Assembly: GCF_000292245.2 (NCBI RefSeq)
Contig: NZ_ALPT02000011.1
Location: 5,405 to 69,404 of the forward strand
DNA from: Alkalihalobacillus alcalophilus ATCC 27647 = CGMCC 1.3604
GTDB lineage: Bacteria > Bacillota > Bacilli > Bacillales > Bacillaceae_D
Reading direction: 5' to 3'
DNA: 64,000 bases
This document shows, in pieces, positions 1 to 8,014 of this stretch. The notes under the pieces are model-generated. The model searched no databases, was not told where the DNA came from, and was given only the letters and a program-made list of their open reading frames with translations. Made by a program: the position numbers and the translations under genes. Each line of letters opens with the position of its first letter. The first letter of the stretch is position 1.

Positions 1-323
1 TTATTAGATTCACCGCCTGCAAATTTCAAATCCCTATCATCATATGTATCTCTTAATCTTTCAAACCAGTCAGGCATATCCTGCGTACTTAACACTCGTT
101 CTCTTAAATTATTTTCGACTTGAATCGTTTTCCCCTCTTGTTCACAAAAAGGTTCAATCGTTTGTAAGGCCCGCTTAAATGGACTAGAAACGACTCGGTC
201 AATATTCTTATCAGAGAAAAAATCAACTAACATCTTCGCTTGCTCAATACCCACTTCCGTTAGTTCAGCTTCAGGCTCTTGACCAATAGCTGAGCAATGA
301 CGAACGAGATAGATTTTTTTCAT
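1..323 (-). CDS. Histidine phosphatase family protein (partial, C-terminus beyond window)
   Basis: The frame starts at ATG 323 behind a good AAGGAG-type site and runs off the left edge, so only the first ~107 residues are visible. The N-terminus MKKIYLVRHCSAIGQEPEAE carries the RH-motif of the phosphoglycerate mutase-like (histidine phosphatase) superfamily, with Cys in place of the usual Gly. The later VVSSPFKRALQTIEP segment is the conserved second Arg region. Members remove phosphate from small metabolites or phosphoproteins in the cytoplasm through a phospho-His intermediate. The substrate cannot be told from sequence. The catalytic second His lies outside the window. Confidence 0.85.
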   Translation of the reverse strand, partial: MKKIYLVRHCSAIGQEPEAELTEVGIEQAKMLVDFFSDKNIDRVVSSPFKRALQTIEPFCEQEGKTIQVENNLRERVLSTQDMPDWFERLRDTYDDRDLKFAGGESN

Positions 324-430
324 TTCGGCTCACTCCTTTCCTTTCATAAAACTATAAATCTCAACAATAATGCTCCCCTTTTTGTAACTTTTATTCACTA
401 CCTTATTATAATGTACCTATCCACCTCACC

Positions 431-468
431 AAAAGAAAAGAGATAAGATCTCCTACATGAGACCTATC
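431..468 (-). terminator. Intrinsic terminator of the MerR gene
   Basis: On the minus strand an imperfect stem (GATAGGTCTC paired with GAGATCTTATC) is followed by a CTTTTCTTTT tract. It lies just beyond the stop of the MerR-family gene and before the phosphatase gene. Confidence 0.6.
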
Positions 469-508
469 CCTTCTATTCTATCCGATCTATCACTCTATAA
501 AAAGTAAA

Positions 509-1300
509 TTACTCAAATTTTGATTGTTTAAACTGTTCCTCCATTGCCTTACCAACCTCATCTAACCAAACTTCTTCCTCTTTCGTAAAAAAATTCGGTA
601 CTTGAAACTCAGCCTCAGACATAACAAATTCTACTTCAAATTTTTCAAATTGCTCAAGTAGTGCTTCTTTATCCTCAATGTTTCTTGTCATGATATCGGT
701 CATCCGAATTACCACTTGGAATGCTTCGTTAGAATTTGGTGCTACCCCATTTTTCATTAACTCTTTTATCGTTGCCAACACATCAAGCATTTCCATATCG
801 ACTGCTTTTTGTTGTTCTTTTGGTAAATTAAAAAACTGTTCAACTAACTCCCTAGGCATATTCTCCTTCATCCACTCTTTTTGCTCTTGTTCATGTTCCA
901 TTTGATATAACAAGGCACTTAAAACGGTCCATGTCACAGGCTTTCCCTCTTTAATTAAAGTTTGTACGTGCTCTACCGCTTCAATTGCCTGATTTAATTC
1001 ATTTCGCTTTTCTGTTAATAGTTGATGCTGCATCGGAAGTGAATTTTCAAGTTTGGCTAAAGCATCCTCATCTTTTCCTAACAACTCTTTAATTTCTTGA
1101 AGGGAATACCCGATAAACTTCAAGGATTGGATTTGTTGCAATTTCGCCAGTTCAACAAGTCCGTATAAGCGGTGTCCTGTTTGATTTTGCTCAGTAGGTA
1201 TAAGTAAGCCAATTTCCTCATAAAATCGTAGTGTCCTGACTGTGATCCCTGTTTTACGTCCAAATTCGCTAATCGTATAAGTTGGATTTCCCATACTCAT
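509..1300 (-). CDS. MerR family transcriptional regulator
   Basis: 263 residues. The N-terminal winged helix (residues ~7-75, with TYTISEFGRKTGITVRTLRF and the DKxG/HRLY region) is typical of MerR proteins. A dimerisation coiled coil follows at ~80-115. The remaining ~145 residues are an acidic helical effector domain without metal-binding cysteines, so a drug or small-molecule sensor is likelier than a metal sensor. It starts at ATG 1300 after AAAGGAG; an in-frame ATG two codons downstream is also possible. A 19-bp-spaced promoter with a central CGTAACG dyad lies upstream, which suggests MerR-type autoregulation. The ligand is unknown. Confidence 0.88.
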   Translation of the reverse strand: MSMGNPTYTISEFGRKTGITVRTLRFYEEIGLLIPTEQNQTGHRLYGLVELAKLQQIQSLKFIGYSLQEIKELLGKDEDALAKLENSLPMQHQLLTEKRNELNQAIEAVEHVQTLIKEGKPVTWTVLSALLYQMEHEQEQKEWMKENMPRELVEQFFNLPKEQQKAVDMEMLDVLATIKELMKNGVAPNSNEAFQVVIRMTDIMTRNIEDKEALLEQFEKFEVEFVMSEAEFQVPNFFTKEEEVWLDEVGKAMEEQFKQSKFE

Positions 1301-1352
1301 TCCAAATCACTCCTTTGTTAAATCGCACTGCCTGTTGACCAATATATTTCTT

Positions 1353-1383
1353 ACATTACCATGTGACGTTACGGAAGGCACAA
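1353..1383 (-). promoter_or_regulatory. Putative MerR-type promoter/operator
   Basis: Minus strand: TTGTGC (1383-1378), a 19-bp spacer centred on CGTAACG, then TAATGT (1358-1353). An overlong 19-bp spacer with a dyad inside it is the hallmark of MerR-family-controlled promoters. The -10 match is weak. It lies just upstream of the MerR gene. Confidence 0.5.
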
Positions 1384-1429
1384 GTGCTAATGAACGATTT
1401 ACAAAAAAACTGTGAGAGGGGGCTTTTTC

Positions 1430-1636
1430 TTGAAAAATTTACTTCCAGCCTTATTTATGTATGTAGTCGTCTGTATTATTGCCGTTTTACTTCCCGCACC
1501 AGAAGGGTATAACACTTTCTTTTGGAAATTAATTGTTGGTCAAGTGTATGCAATTCCTGCTTTTATTATCGTCACCATCATTACAGTTTTTGTCATTAAG
1601 AGTAACAAAGCCGTTACAGACGAGGAAGATGAATAA
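1430..1636 (+). CDS. Small two-helix membrane protein
   Basis: Translated from TTG 1430, this gives 68 residues: two hydrophobic helices (about residues 5-22 and 38-57) and an acidic tail ending DEEDE. The GAGAGGGGG site at 1414-1422 sits about 7 nt before TTG 1430, so I prefer this start to the in-frame GTG at 1412, which lies inside the ribosome site. It is divergent from the MerR gene across the MerR-like operator and could be its target. No family is recognised. Confidence 0.6.
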   Translation: MKNLLPALFMYVVVCIIAVLLPAPEGYNTFFWKLIVGQVYAIPAFIIVTIITVFVIKSNKAVTDEEDE

Positions 1637-1639
1637 ACC

Positions 1640-1976
1640 TTAACAAAAACAGATTTGAAGCCTATTTCCATCTAAATCAAATAAGTCAAAAAAAGTATTC
1701 GCCCCCACTTGAACAATATCAGTAACAATAACATCTTGTTTCCTTAATTGACGATGTACTTTTTCTATGTCACTAAAAAAAGATTGGATAAACTGAAGCA
1801 CTCGCTTTAACTTCTCCAACCTCGATTGTAAAGGGAACATGAGAGTTACCCACCTTTAAAATCGCCTAATCGTCCTCGCGATAAATGACGTTAAGCTTCA
1901 GTTTATCTGCATACCAGTTTAGCGAGTTATCTAAATCACTTACCGTCACACAAATCGTATTAATCCGGTCTAACAT
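1640..1976 (-). pseudogene. Decayed VOC/glyoxalase-fold protein
   Basis: From ATG 1976 the frame gives MLDRINTICVTVSDLDNSLN and WYADKLKLNVIY, a typical VOC (glyoxalase/bleomycin-resistance) N-terminus. An in-frame TAG follows at 1868-1866. The same frame then resumes (KVGNSHVPFTIEVGE) and is broken again at a seven-T run (plus 1775-1781). The remaining frame ends in FFDLFDLDGNRLQICFC, the conserved VOC C-terminus. Both lesions must be corrected to obtain a full ~110-residue domain, so the gene is not functional as written. It begins 1 nt after the stop of the upstream Nudix gene and was probably co-transcribed with it. Confidence 0.82.
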
Positions 1977-2432
1977 TCACACCACTCCAACAAAATGCTT
2001 TTCAAAATATCTTTTTGTTTCCTCATGTGTTAACAAGGCTACTACTTCACTTTTATCGACCAAACGAACGGAACTAATTTCACTATCAATGGGTACGAGT
2101 GCTTCTTCACCTTTAAACTCAACTAAAAACATCGTCGTCTCTTGTTTCTCAAAGCCTATTTTTCTCTGAATCTCACTTGGAAAGACAAACTCAATTTTTT
2201 CATCAAATGACTTCATGATTTTATAACACTCAGAGCCTGTTTCTTCTTTTAATTCACGTAAAACCTCCTTTTCTAGATTTCCATCCTCTTTCTCTACCTT
2301 TCCTTTCACAAAATCCCATTCACCTACAATCGCTTCTTTCCCGTTTTTCGTATTGATTTTGGTTTTATGGACGAGTAAAAACTGTTCACCATGATAGACT
2401 ATCGCTCCAACTGCTTGTCTAATTTCAGTCAT
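1977..2432 (-). CDS. Nudix hydrolase
   Basis: 151 residues. The Nudix box is at about residues 44-66 (GKVEKEDGN...REL KEETG) and keeps the RELxEE metal-binding core, with a loop one residue longer than the usual Gx5Ex7REUxEExGU. Such enzymes hydrolyse nucleoside diphosphates linked to another moiety (oxidised dNTPs, sugar nucleotides, cofactors). The substrate is not evident here. It lies 10 bp downstream of a GNAT gene and directly upstream of the dead VOC gene, all on the minus strand, probably one transcript. Confidence 0.88.
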   Translation of the reverse strand: MTEIRQAVGAIVYHGEQFLLVHKTKINTKNGKEAIVGEWDFVKGKVEKEDGNLEKEVLRELKEETGSECYKIMKSFDEKIEFVFPSEIQRKIGFEKQETTMFLVEFKGEEALVPIDSEISSVRLVDKSEVVALLTHEETKRYFEKHFVGVV

Positions 2433-2442
2433 ATGTTCCTCC

Positions 2443-2898
2443 TCATAGTACCTTTTTGTTAAAATGAGTCATTGAAAATTGCTCAGTTATTACTTGCTTT
2501 CTGACTTCCTTAAATCCATTTTTCTTATAAAAACGTATAGCAGGCTCATTCATTGTTCCTGTTGCAACGCTGATGATCTCAAGTCCGTCCATTTCTTTCT
2601 CAACATAAACAAGAAGTGCCTGGGCAATGCCTTTTTTAAAATGTCTTGGATGTGTAACGAGCTTATGAATGTCGAGCACTCCCCTTGTCCGTTTACATGT
2701 AATAAATCCGCAAAGCTCTGCTCTTTGAAAATATCCATAATAGGTTTCCTTTGATTGCTGCAACTGCTCAAGTGTTTCCTGAAGCGGAGGTATTTGTTTA
2801 AAATTAGTGAGCTCAGCTTCAACTTGATAAGCCGCTTTTTGTAACTTCAAAGCCGTTTCCGCCTGGAGTTTATCTTTGAGATCGATTAATTTAATCAT
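2443..2898 (-). CDS. GNAT family N-acetyltransferase
   Basis: 151 residues. The acetyl-CoA binding region is visible around residues 80-100 (VTHPRHFKKGIAQALLVYVE; a degenerate RxxGxG/A with KKGIAQ), followed by a motif B stretch NEPAIRFYKKNGFKEV. It overlaps the 3' end of the kinase-like gene by 8 nt, so the two are probably translationally coupled. The acceptor substrate is unknown. Confidence 0.85.
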   Translation of the reverse strand: MIKLIDLKDKLQAETALKLQKAAYQVEAELTNFKQIPPLQETLEQLQQSKETYYGYFQRAELCGFITCKRTRGVLDIHKLVTHPRHFKKGIAQALLVYVEKEMDGLEIISVATGTMNEPAIRFYKKNGFKEVRKQVITEQFSMTHFNKKVL

Positions 2899-3760
2899 GG
2901 TGCAACACTGCCTCCCACTTATCCGCTAGCTGCTTGAGTGATTCAAAACGATTTTGACGGTCTTTCTCCACAGCCTTTTTCATCACTTCAAATAAAGATT
3001 TACTCGCTTCCCACTTAACAAATGAACGATCCAGTTCTCCACCTAATAAACAAAAAGCCATTGCACCAATATTATATACATTCGTTCTGCCGTCAATTTC
3101 ACTCCCTAATTGAAACTCCTCTGGAGACATAAACCTTGAAGAACCCCATAAGCGACCAAGATGATTAATAAAAGGCTTTTGCTGGTAATAATCGATGTCA
3201 CAAATTTTCAGCTGCTCTTGCTGAAAATCATACATAAGGCTGCCATCATAAAAATCAATCGCAACATAACCCTTTTCCTCAACATGAACATGAAATTGGA
3301 TGATTTCACTCATCACCTTAATTCTTTCTGAAACCGGAAGTTGTTTAAACCGATAAAAAGGAGAGTCTGGATGAGTGTACTTTTCTGTTTTGGCAAACTC
3401 ACCTTGAGGATACAAACCCTCCCCTTCAAACCATTCAAATATAAGAGCATACCCTTGACCAATTTCACCAGAATCAATTAATCGAACTAATGAGGAATGT
3501 TTTAATGTTTCATAAATCGGAACAGATTCTTTTAACTTTCGAATCGCTTCCTCGATATCATCAGAAAACTTCAGTGTGTTTGCTCCAGCATATTTGATAA
3601 AAAATTTCTTTCCAGCTTTTTTTACACCAAAACAAATATTGCCCGAATCTTGTTGATCAAATACTTTAAATACTTCTCCATAATTTGTAATCCAGCTAAA
3701 ATCATGATCTTCCTTTAAGTGAAATTCGACTCCATCCATCGTTAAAGAGACTTGATTCAT
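2891..3760 (-). CDS. Protein kinase-like domain protein
   Basis: 289 residues. It resembles Ser/Thr kinases: a beta-rich N-lobe with KKFFIKYAG as probable VAIK-equivalent lysine (about residue 53), a catalytic-loop equivalent YVAIDFYDGSLMYD, a CDID in place of DFG, and GSSRFMSPEEF matching the activation/APE segment. The HRD His and the loop Asn are replaced, so catalysis may be altered. It starts at ATG 3760 after GGGAGC. Downstream genes (GNAT, Nudix) overlap or abut closely. No transmembrane helix or sensor domain is seen, so it is cytosolic. The substrate is unknown. Confidence 0.8.
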   Translation of the reverse strand: MNQVSLTMDGVEFHLKEDHDFSWITNYGEVFKVFDQQDSGNICFGVKKAGKKFFIKYAGANTLKFSDDIEEAIRKLKESVPIYETLKHSSLVRLIDSGEIGQGYALIFEWFEGEGLYPQGEFAKTEKYTHPDSPFYRFKQLPVSERIKVMSEIIQFHVHVEEKGYVAIDFYDGSLMYDFQQEQLKICDIDYYQQKPFINHLGRLWGSSRFMSPEEFQLGSEIDGRTNVYNIGAMAFCLLGGELDRSFVKWEASKSLFEVMKKAVEKDRQNRFESLKQLADKWEAVLHHD

Positions 3761-3802
3761 GCTCTGCTCCCTCCATCTGGAACTTAAATTATTATGTACA
3801 GC

Positions 3803-4090
3803 TTACCATTCGTATCTGGCTGGATCTTTCTTATAATCTCTCAATTCTTTTTTATACTGAAACATCCTAAAAATAAAGGCTGTCCAAATACTCCCAATGA
3901 CAATCATAAGTGGGGCGATAACAGCAGAAAATAAACCTATTCTATTATAATGGCCATCTTTTATATCCAACCATAACCCACCATACACTGCAATTCCAAT
4001 TAAGGTCATAAGAATTGGCAGAGTAACCCCTGGTTTATACGTTCTTTGAAGGAGACTAAGAGCTTCTTCCCTATTCAGTTTTTTATTCAT
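3803..4090 (-). CDS. Small membrane protein, two helices
   Basis: 95 residues with two transmembrane segments (about 22-40 and 52-74) and charged ends (N-terminal KKLNREEALSLLQ; C-terminal KKELRDYKKDPARYEW). It sits between the HD hydrolase and the kinase-like gene on the same strand, with short gaps of 31 and 42 bp, so it is probably part of that operon. No family is recognised. Confidence 0.65.
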   Translation of the reverse strand: MNKKLNREEALSLLQRTYKPGVTLPILMTLIGIAVYGGLWLDIKDGHYNRIGLFSAVIAPLMIVIGSIWTAFIFRMFQYKKELRDYKKDPARYEW

Positions 4091-4121
4091 TTTCAGTCCC
4101 CATAAACATAGCCTAAAATAG

Positions 4122-5108
4122 TTAACTAGACATAGGCTTCTTCATGTTTTCCTTTCCTAAATATTCATCTAAAATATTTACCTCATAAGTTTTAAGAAAT
4201 GAGGCTAACCGCTCTTTATGGCCTCTACCTTCTTTTGTCTGCTCAATTGATTGTCCATTTTTTAAAGGCAATCTTCCGTAGATTTTCCCTGGCTGAATCA
4301 AAATACCTTCATCTGTAACATTTTCAGAAATATTGATTTTGTTCGGTTCAAATAATAATGTATCGATAATTTTTTTTACCTTTGGAATGGGCGATTCGAG
4401 AAGCTTTGTAGTCACCTCAGAATCAATATAAAAAGGAAAATCGACTTCTGGTTCAGGCCAATGGAGCTTGACCGCTTCTGCTAACAAACGATCAACAGCT
4501 AACTGTAAAGGCGATAACATCATTTGATGATCATTGTAAATGAGTTCAAGTAAACAACTAACCGTTGCTTCATCAGCACTTATCCCTTCATTTGAACAGC
4601 TTATTTCTTCTAAAAGGGAGTAGACAGATTGATGAATAGTACCGTTCATATAATTATCACGGAAAAAGCTATCTAAATGGTCAAGCCCAAGTACTTCCAC
4701 ACTTCCCGTTAATGGAGATTGCGAATTAAGCAATTGAATAATATCGTCTGGTTGAAGGTTTACTTTATTTAAGATCTGAGCAATTTCGTTACTTTGTATG
4801 TACTGATTTGCTAGTTGATGGTGATTAAGCTTAAGAGTTCGCTCAACGGCATGTGAAAAAGGTAAATGCCCGATGTCATGAAGAATCGCCGCTGCTCGAA
4901 GTGGTAAATCGTTAGGAAAGAAATGAACAACAAGTTTCCAAACCCCGACTGTATGCTCAAAACGTGAATGAATTACGGGAGAAACAAAGGCTCCCCCACC
5001 ATAGTGAGCTAAATGCTTTAAGCGCCTGACATACCTTGAGGAAAAAAGATCATTTTCCCAGTCTAGTGGTTGTATATGAGGATAGAGCGGTTCATTAATC
5101 GTTATCAT
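4122..5108 (-). CDS. HD domain phosphohydrolase
   Basis: 328 residues. HD-superfamily metal ligands are in order: His in SRFEHTVGVW (about 49), HD in AAAILHDIGHLPFSHAV (about 77-78), and a downstream Asp in LGLDHLDSFF. The arrangement resembles dNTPase/SAMHD1-like HD proteins that hydrolyse nucleotides or nucleic-acid phosphoesters in the cytoplasm. It starts at ATG 5108 after GGAGACG. It leads a minus-strand group with the membrane protein, kinase-like and GNAT genes. The substrate is unknown. Confidence 0.85.
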   Translation of the reverse strand: MITINEPLYPHIQPLDWENDLFSSRYVRRLKHLAHYGGGAFVSPVIHSRFEHTVGVWKLVVHFFPNDLPLRAAAILHDIGHLPFSHAVERTLKLNHHQLANQYIQSNEIAQILNKVNLQPDDIIQLLNSQSPLTGSVEVLGLDHLDSFFRDNYMNGTIHQSVYSLLEEISCSNEGISADEATVSCLLELIYNDHQMMLSPLQLAVDRLLAEAVKLHWPEPEVDFPFYIDSEVTTKLLESPIPKVKKIIDTLLFEPNKINISENVTDEGILIQPGKIYGRLPLKNGQSIEQTKEGRGHKERLASFLKTYEVNILDEYLGKENMKKPMSS

Positions 5109-5322
5109 ATCGTCTCCTTCATTATCCGAATTGGAAGAATATTCATTATAACAATGGATCTAATTTTGTGTAAATAGCCAGAGTTATTTCCCCCTTATAA
5201 TACTACTCCTTTTAGATTTATATATTTCTGACTTTTTGTTAATAATCATTGACTTAATGTTAAGTATTATTTACAATTTGTATATATTAATTAACATCAT
5301 TTTCATTTATTAGGAGGATCTG

Positions 5323-5541
5323 ATGCTTCGAAATCGTGTAAAGGAATTAAGGGCTCGACATGGATTTTCGCAAACGGAATTGGCCAATCGTGTTGGAGTG
5401 ACAAGGCAAACGATTGGTTTTATTGAAAAAGGCGATTTCTCCCCTTCTATTGCCTTATCTTTACGGTTAGCAAAACATTTAGAAATAAAAGTTGATCAAT
5501 TATTTTGGTTAGAAGGAGAGGATACAGATGAAATTAAGTGA
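5323..5541 (+). CDS. XRE family helix-turn-helix regulator
   Basis: 72 residues, essentially one HTH_3 domain: RVKELRARHGFSQTELANRV, then GVTRQTIGFIEKGDFSPS. It has a strong AGGAGG site 8 nt before ATG 5323. Its 3' end overlaps the next gene by 14 nt, the usual layout for a small Cro/C1-type regulator paired with a membrane protein. It probably binds its own promoter in the AT-rich 5110-5320 gap. Confidence 0.88.
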   Translation: MLRNRVKELRARHGFSQTELANRVGVTRQTIGFIEKGDFSPSIALSLRLAKHLEIKVDQLFWLEGEDTDEIK

Positions 5542-6292
5542 TTTTCGCGTCCAAATTCCTTTATGGAATGCTGTTTTAATGATTTTTCTTATGATTTTTA
5601 TGTATGGGGTCGTTTATTATACCGATATCTTTTTCTATAGGATGGATGAGTTTGTTCAAATCATTGATGGAGAAGTCGTAACAAATTGGAACATACCTGC
5701 TTTATATGCCATCATCATTGGCTTTGTTCTTATCACCTTATTTTTAATCATTTATGCAACCAGAATAATAAAACATAATAATGAGAATCCAAGTCAAAAA
5801 ATCGATGCTCTTAGCTTAATCAAACAGGCAGAATTTCTTGAAGATGATGAAATGCTTCAAAAAGTAACCGAAAGAGCGACCAAAAAAGTCTATATCTTAT
5901 ATACCCAAGCAGTACCACTACTTATTATGCTGATGATGTTTCCACTCAATCGTTACTTCTTTATTACATTCGGTTTCCTAATTATCATCGCTCATAATTT
6001 AATTTTTTATCGTGATGTTTATAAATACATTAAAGGAACATACAAGTTTTCTCATCAAAATAAAAAAGCACCTCAAAAGAGAGTCACTAAAAAACCGGTC
6101 ATCATTACAACTGTTGCTGTGCTCTTGATCATAAGCTCGCTAGTCACATTTAGACTATTCCAAATCCATCAGAATCAAGAAGAAAATCTAGCGAAGTTTG
6201 AAGCGTGTTTGAATGAGGGAGCTACAGCTATTTATCAAACGGAAAGCTTATTTTCTTTAAGCACGGTGACATGTGAGAAAGAAGACTACTGA
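5528..6292 (+). CDS. Multi-pass membrane protein coupled to XRE regulator
   Basis: 254 residues. Predicted helices are near 12-32, 60-80, 127-143, 147-166 and 198-216, with a cytoplasmic helical linker (IDALSLIKQAEFLEDDEMLQ) between the second and third. It starts inside the regulator gene, with GGAGAGG upstream, so translation is coupled. Such XRE/membrane pairs are common in Bacilli and often act in stress or developmental control. I cannot assign a family with confidence. Confidence 0.7.
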   Translation: MKLSDFRVQIPLWNAVLMIFLMIFMYGVVYYTDIFFYRMDEFVQIIDGEVVTNWNIPALYAIIIGFVLITLFLIIYATRIIKHNNENPSQKIDALSLIKQAEFLEDDEMLQKVTERATKKVYILYTQAVPLLIMLMMFPLNRYFFITFGFLIIIAHNLIFYRDVYKYIKGTYKFSHQNKKAPQKRVTKKPVIITTVAVLLIISSLVTFRLFQIHQNQEENLAKFEACLNEGATAIYQTESLFSLSTVTCEKEDY

Positions 6293-6307
6293 AAAAGTCT
6301 CCTCCCT

Positions 6308-6394
6308 AGCTTGCCTTCTATATTTAGGTGCCAAAACAATATAATACTTACAATCCCACTTTGTATGTGCTAAACTATTAGTGTCTTTTGACAT
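6308..6394 (-). pseudogene. IS200-family TnpA remnant (N-terminal ~28 codons)
   Basis: From ATG 6394 the frame reads MSKDTNSLAHTKWDCKYYIV followed by LAPKYRRQ. This is the diagnostic N-terminus of IS200/IS605 Y1 transposases (SLAHTKW..CKYHIVFxPKYRR). Similarity stops after about 28 residues and the rest of the gene, including HUH and the catalytic Tyr, is missing. It abuts the end of the upstream membrane-protein gene, so a deletion removed the body of the element. Confidence 0.8.
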
Positions 6395-6464
6395 AAAACT
6401 CCTCCAAGTGCTTGATATTCTGGTTGGCGAACCAAAATATATTTTAGCACCTTGTAGGAGTTTT
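6395..6464 (-). repeat. IS200 left-end hairpin covering the tnpA ribosome site
   Basis: AAAACTCCTCCAAGTGCT (6395-6412) can pair with AGCACCTTGTAGGAGTTTT (6446-6464). It lies directly before the tnpA remnant and includes its GGAGG. IS200 elements are known to carry a 5' stem-loop that hides the transposase ribosome site. This one is intact although the gene is gone. Confidence 0.7.
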
Positions 6465-6584
6465 TTAATACCTCGCTATAAGCTTTTCGAACCCTAATTC
6501 AAGTCTAGATTTTCACTTTCAAAAAAAGAAGGCGAAGATACCAAGCATTAAATAATGACCCCCTCTATCATAATAGGCGAGTCA

Positions 6585-6616
6585 TACAGAGGCTCCCGTG
6601 GGCTCTAGTGGCAGGA
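6585..6616. repeat. Fragment of dispersed palindromic repeat
   Basis: CTCCCGTGGGCTCTAGTGGC (6593-6612, plus AGG) matches, in reverse orientation, 21 of 23 bases of the sequence at 40353-40375 inside the large inverted-repeat element of this window. Only this core is shared, so it looks like a partial copy. Confidence 0.6.
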
Positions 6617-6641
6617 TCGCCACGATGAATTGGATTTATCT

Positions 6642-6806
6642 TTAATAATCAGGTAAAAGTAAACCCATAATCACATAAGCAACAAGCGAAATAGGAAGAA
6701 TTATAAATAAAATTCTGACGAGGAAAGATGATACATTATAATATTCTGCAATTCCACCACACACGCCAAGTATAACTCGGTCATCATATGATTTTCTTAA
6801 TCTCAT
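6642..6806 (-). CDS. PspC domain protein
   Basis: 54 residues from ATG 6806: MRLRKSYDDRVILGVCGGIA, then EYYNVSSFLVRILF and one hydrophobic helix. This is the whole PspC domain (conserved VCGGIAEYF and a membrane segment). The GGAAGGGG site favours this ATG over ATGs further upstream. PspC proteins are membrane-bound and linked to envelope-stress responses. No psp partner genes are nearby. Confidence 0.85.
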   Translation of the reverse strand: MRLRKSYDDRVILGVCGGIAEYYNVSSFLVRILFIILPISLVAYVIMGLLLPDY

Positions 6807-6951
6807 AACCATTTCCCCTTCCTTTTTAAAACTTCTAATTAGATTTACGTAATGATTATTAGAAAGGTTGCAATTATTAAATTCATACAGAAAACACCCC
6901 ATAGGTTACCACTACGTTACAGAGTGCTCGTTAATACCACCTTACAAACGG

Positions 6952-7707
6952 CTACTTTTTGGATGCTTTTATAATAAATGTTGCGGGGATGAGCTGTGCT
7001 TTTTCCGTCGAGTACCACTTATTAGGCTGAGTCGGCGTATGGTCATTAGGTAAGGCTACATCATCAATCACCTTCTCAATTGTAAACCCTGTTTCGATCA
7101 ACGTATTAATATATGTACTAAGTTTACGGTGATAAATGACGACCTCTTGATGCCAAGCCTCATTTAATTCTGGTCCTTCGATATTATATGACTTGTTCAA
7201 GATATAGCCTACTTCTTCATTATAAAATATTCGATCGTGCATTGGGTGTTCCCAGCTAAAGACAAAAGTACCGCCGCGTTTCAAATAACGATATATATTT
7301 TCTAATGTTTGTTTTAGATTGACCGTCCAACCTAATGCATAGATCGAATAAATAATATCAAAATAATTATCAGGAATGCCCGGATTCTGTTCCATTGGAC
7401 TTTCAAACAGTTGCACATCAACTTTCTGATGTTGTAGAAGAATCTTTGCCGTCTCAATTTGTTTCTTTGTAAAATCTATTCCCCATAATTCCTTTGCCCC
7501 AGAATCACCCATATATTGTAGGGAATGTCCACTCCCACAACCAATATCCAGCACCTTTTGTTCATAAATGTTTCCTAATAATTGAAGCTCATTTTCCGTT
7601 GGTGCTAATGGGCCATACTCTGGCAATGCCGTTCTTCCAAAAAATCGCTCAGCGGCTTTCTCCCAACTATTTTTGTTCAGTTCAAGAATACCTCGTGTAT
7701 CTTTCAA
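6952..7707 (-). CDS. Class I SAM-dependent methyltransferase
   Basis: 251 residues. Motif I VLDIGCGSGHSLQYMG is at about 54-69, the acidic end of beta2 is ELWGIDFTKKQIETA, and the motif II/III region is PDNYFDIIYSIYALGW. It is a soluble methyltransferase of the UbiE/Coq5-like kind, acceptor unknown. It starts with TTG 7707, which overlaps the TGA stop of a 48-codon upstream frame (TTGA overlap), behind a GGGGGGAGGA site. Confidence 0.88.
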   Translation of the reverse strand: MKDTRGILELNKNSWEKAAERFFGRTALPEYGPLAPTENELQLLGNIYEQKVLDIGCGSGHSLQYMGDSGAKELWGIDFTKKQIETAKILLQHQKVDVQLFESPMEQNPGIPDNYFDIIYSIYALGWTVNLKQTLENIYRYLKRGGTFVFSWEHPMHDRIFYNEEVGYILNKSYNIEGPELNEAWHQEVVIYHRKLSTYINTLIETGFTIEKVIDDVALPNDHTPTQPNKWYSTEKAQLIPATFIIKASKK

Positions 7708-7850
7708 TCATCCTCCCCCCTTTCTTGAGATCGTATTCGATAAGGCATGCGTTTTTTCCTTTGCTTAAATGCCAATATAAACCGTAAAAACGCCAGCACA
7801 ACATTTCCTTCGTTTTGTTCCAACCACACTCTTTCAAACCTAATAGTCAT
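7704..7850 (-). CDS. Possible small basic protein coupled to methyltransferase
   Basis: A 48-codon frame starts at ATG 7850 after AGAAAGGA and ends with TGA that overlaps the TTG start of the methyltransferase. The product is Arg/Lys-rich (MTIRFERVWLEQNEGNVVLA, then FKQRKKRMPYRIRSQ). The overlap and ribosome site suggest a translated leader or small partner. No homologue is recognised. Confidence 0.4.
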   Translation of the reverse strand: MTIRFERVWLEQNEGNVVLAFLRFILAFKQRKKRMPYRIRSQERGEDD

Positions 7851-8014
7851 ATGTCCTTTCTTATTAAAAAGTCTTAAGTACCTTTTCCTACTTTGTGAAA
7901 ACAGAGCCTATGTCCAAGCACGTTTTCCCTCTTTTTTAATATGCTTTAACGTGCTAGTTAATTTATGAAGCTATATTACAAATGGCTTCCACCTATTTTA
8001 AGGGAGGAATTTAC

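Noticed and set aside
678..905. 75-codon plus-strand frame antisense to the MerR gene
   Set aside because: Shadow of the MerR gene, without ribosome site or similarity.
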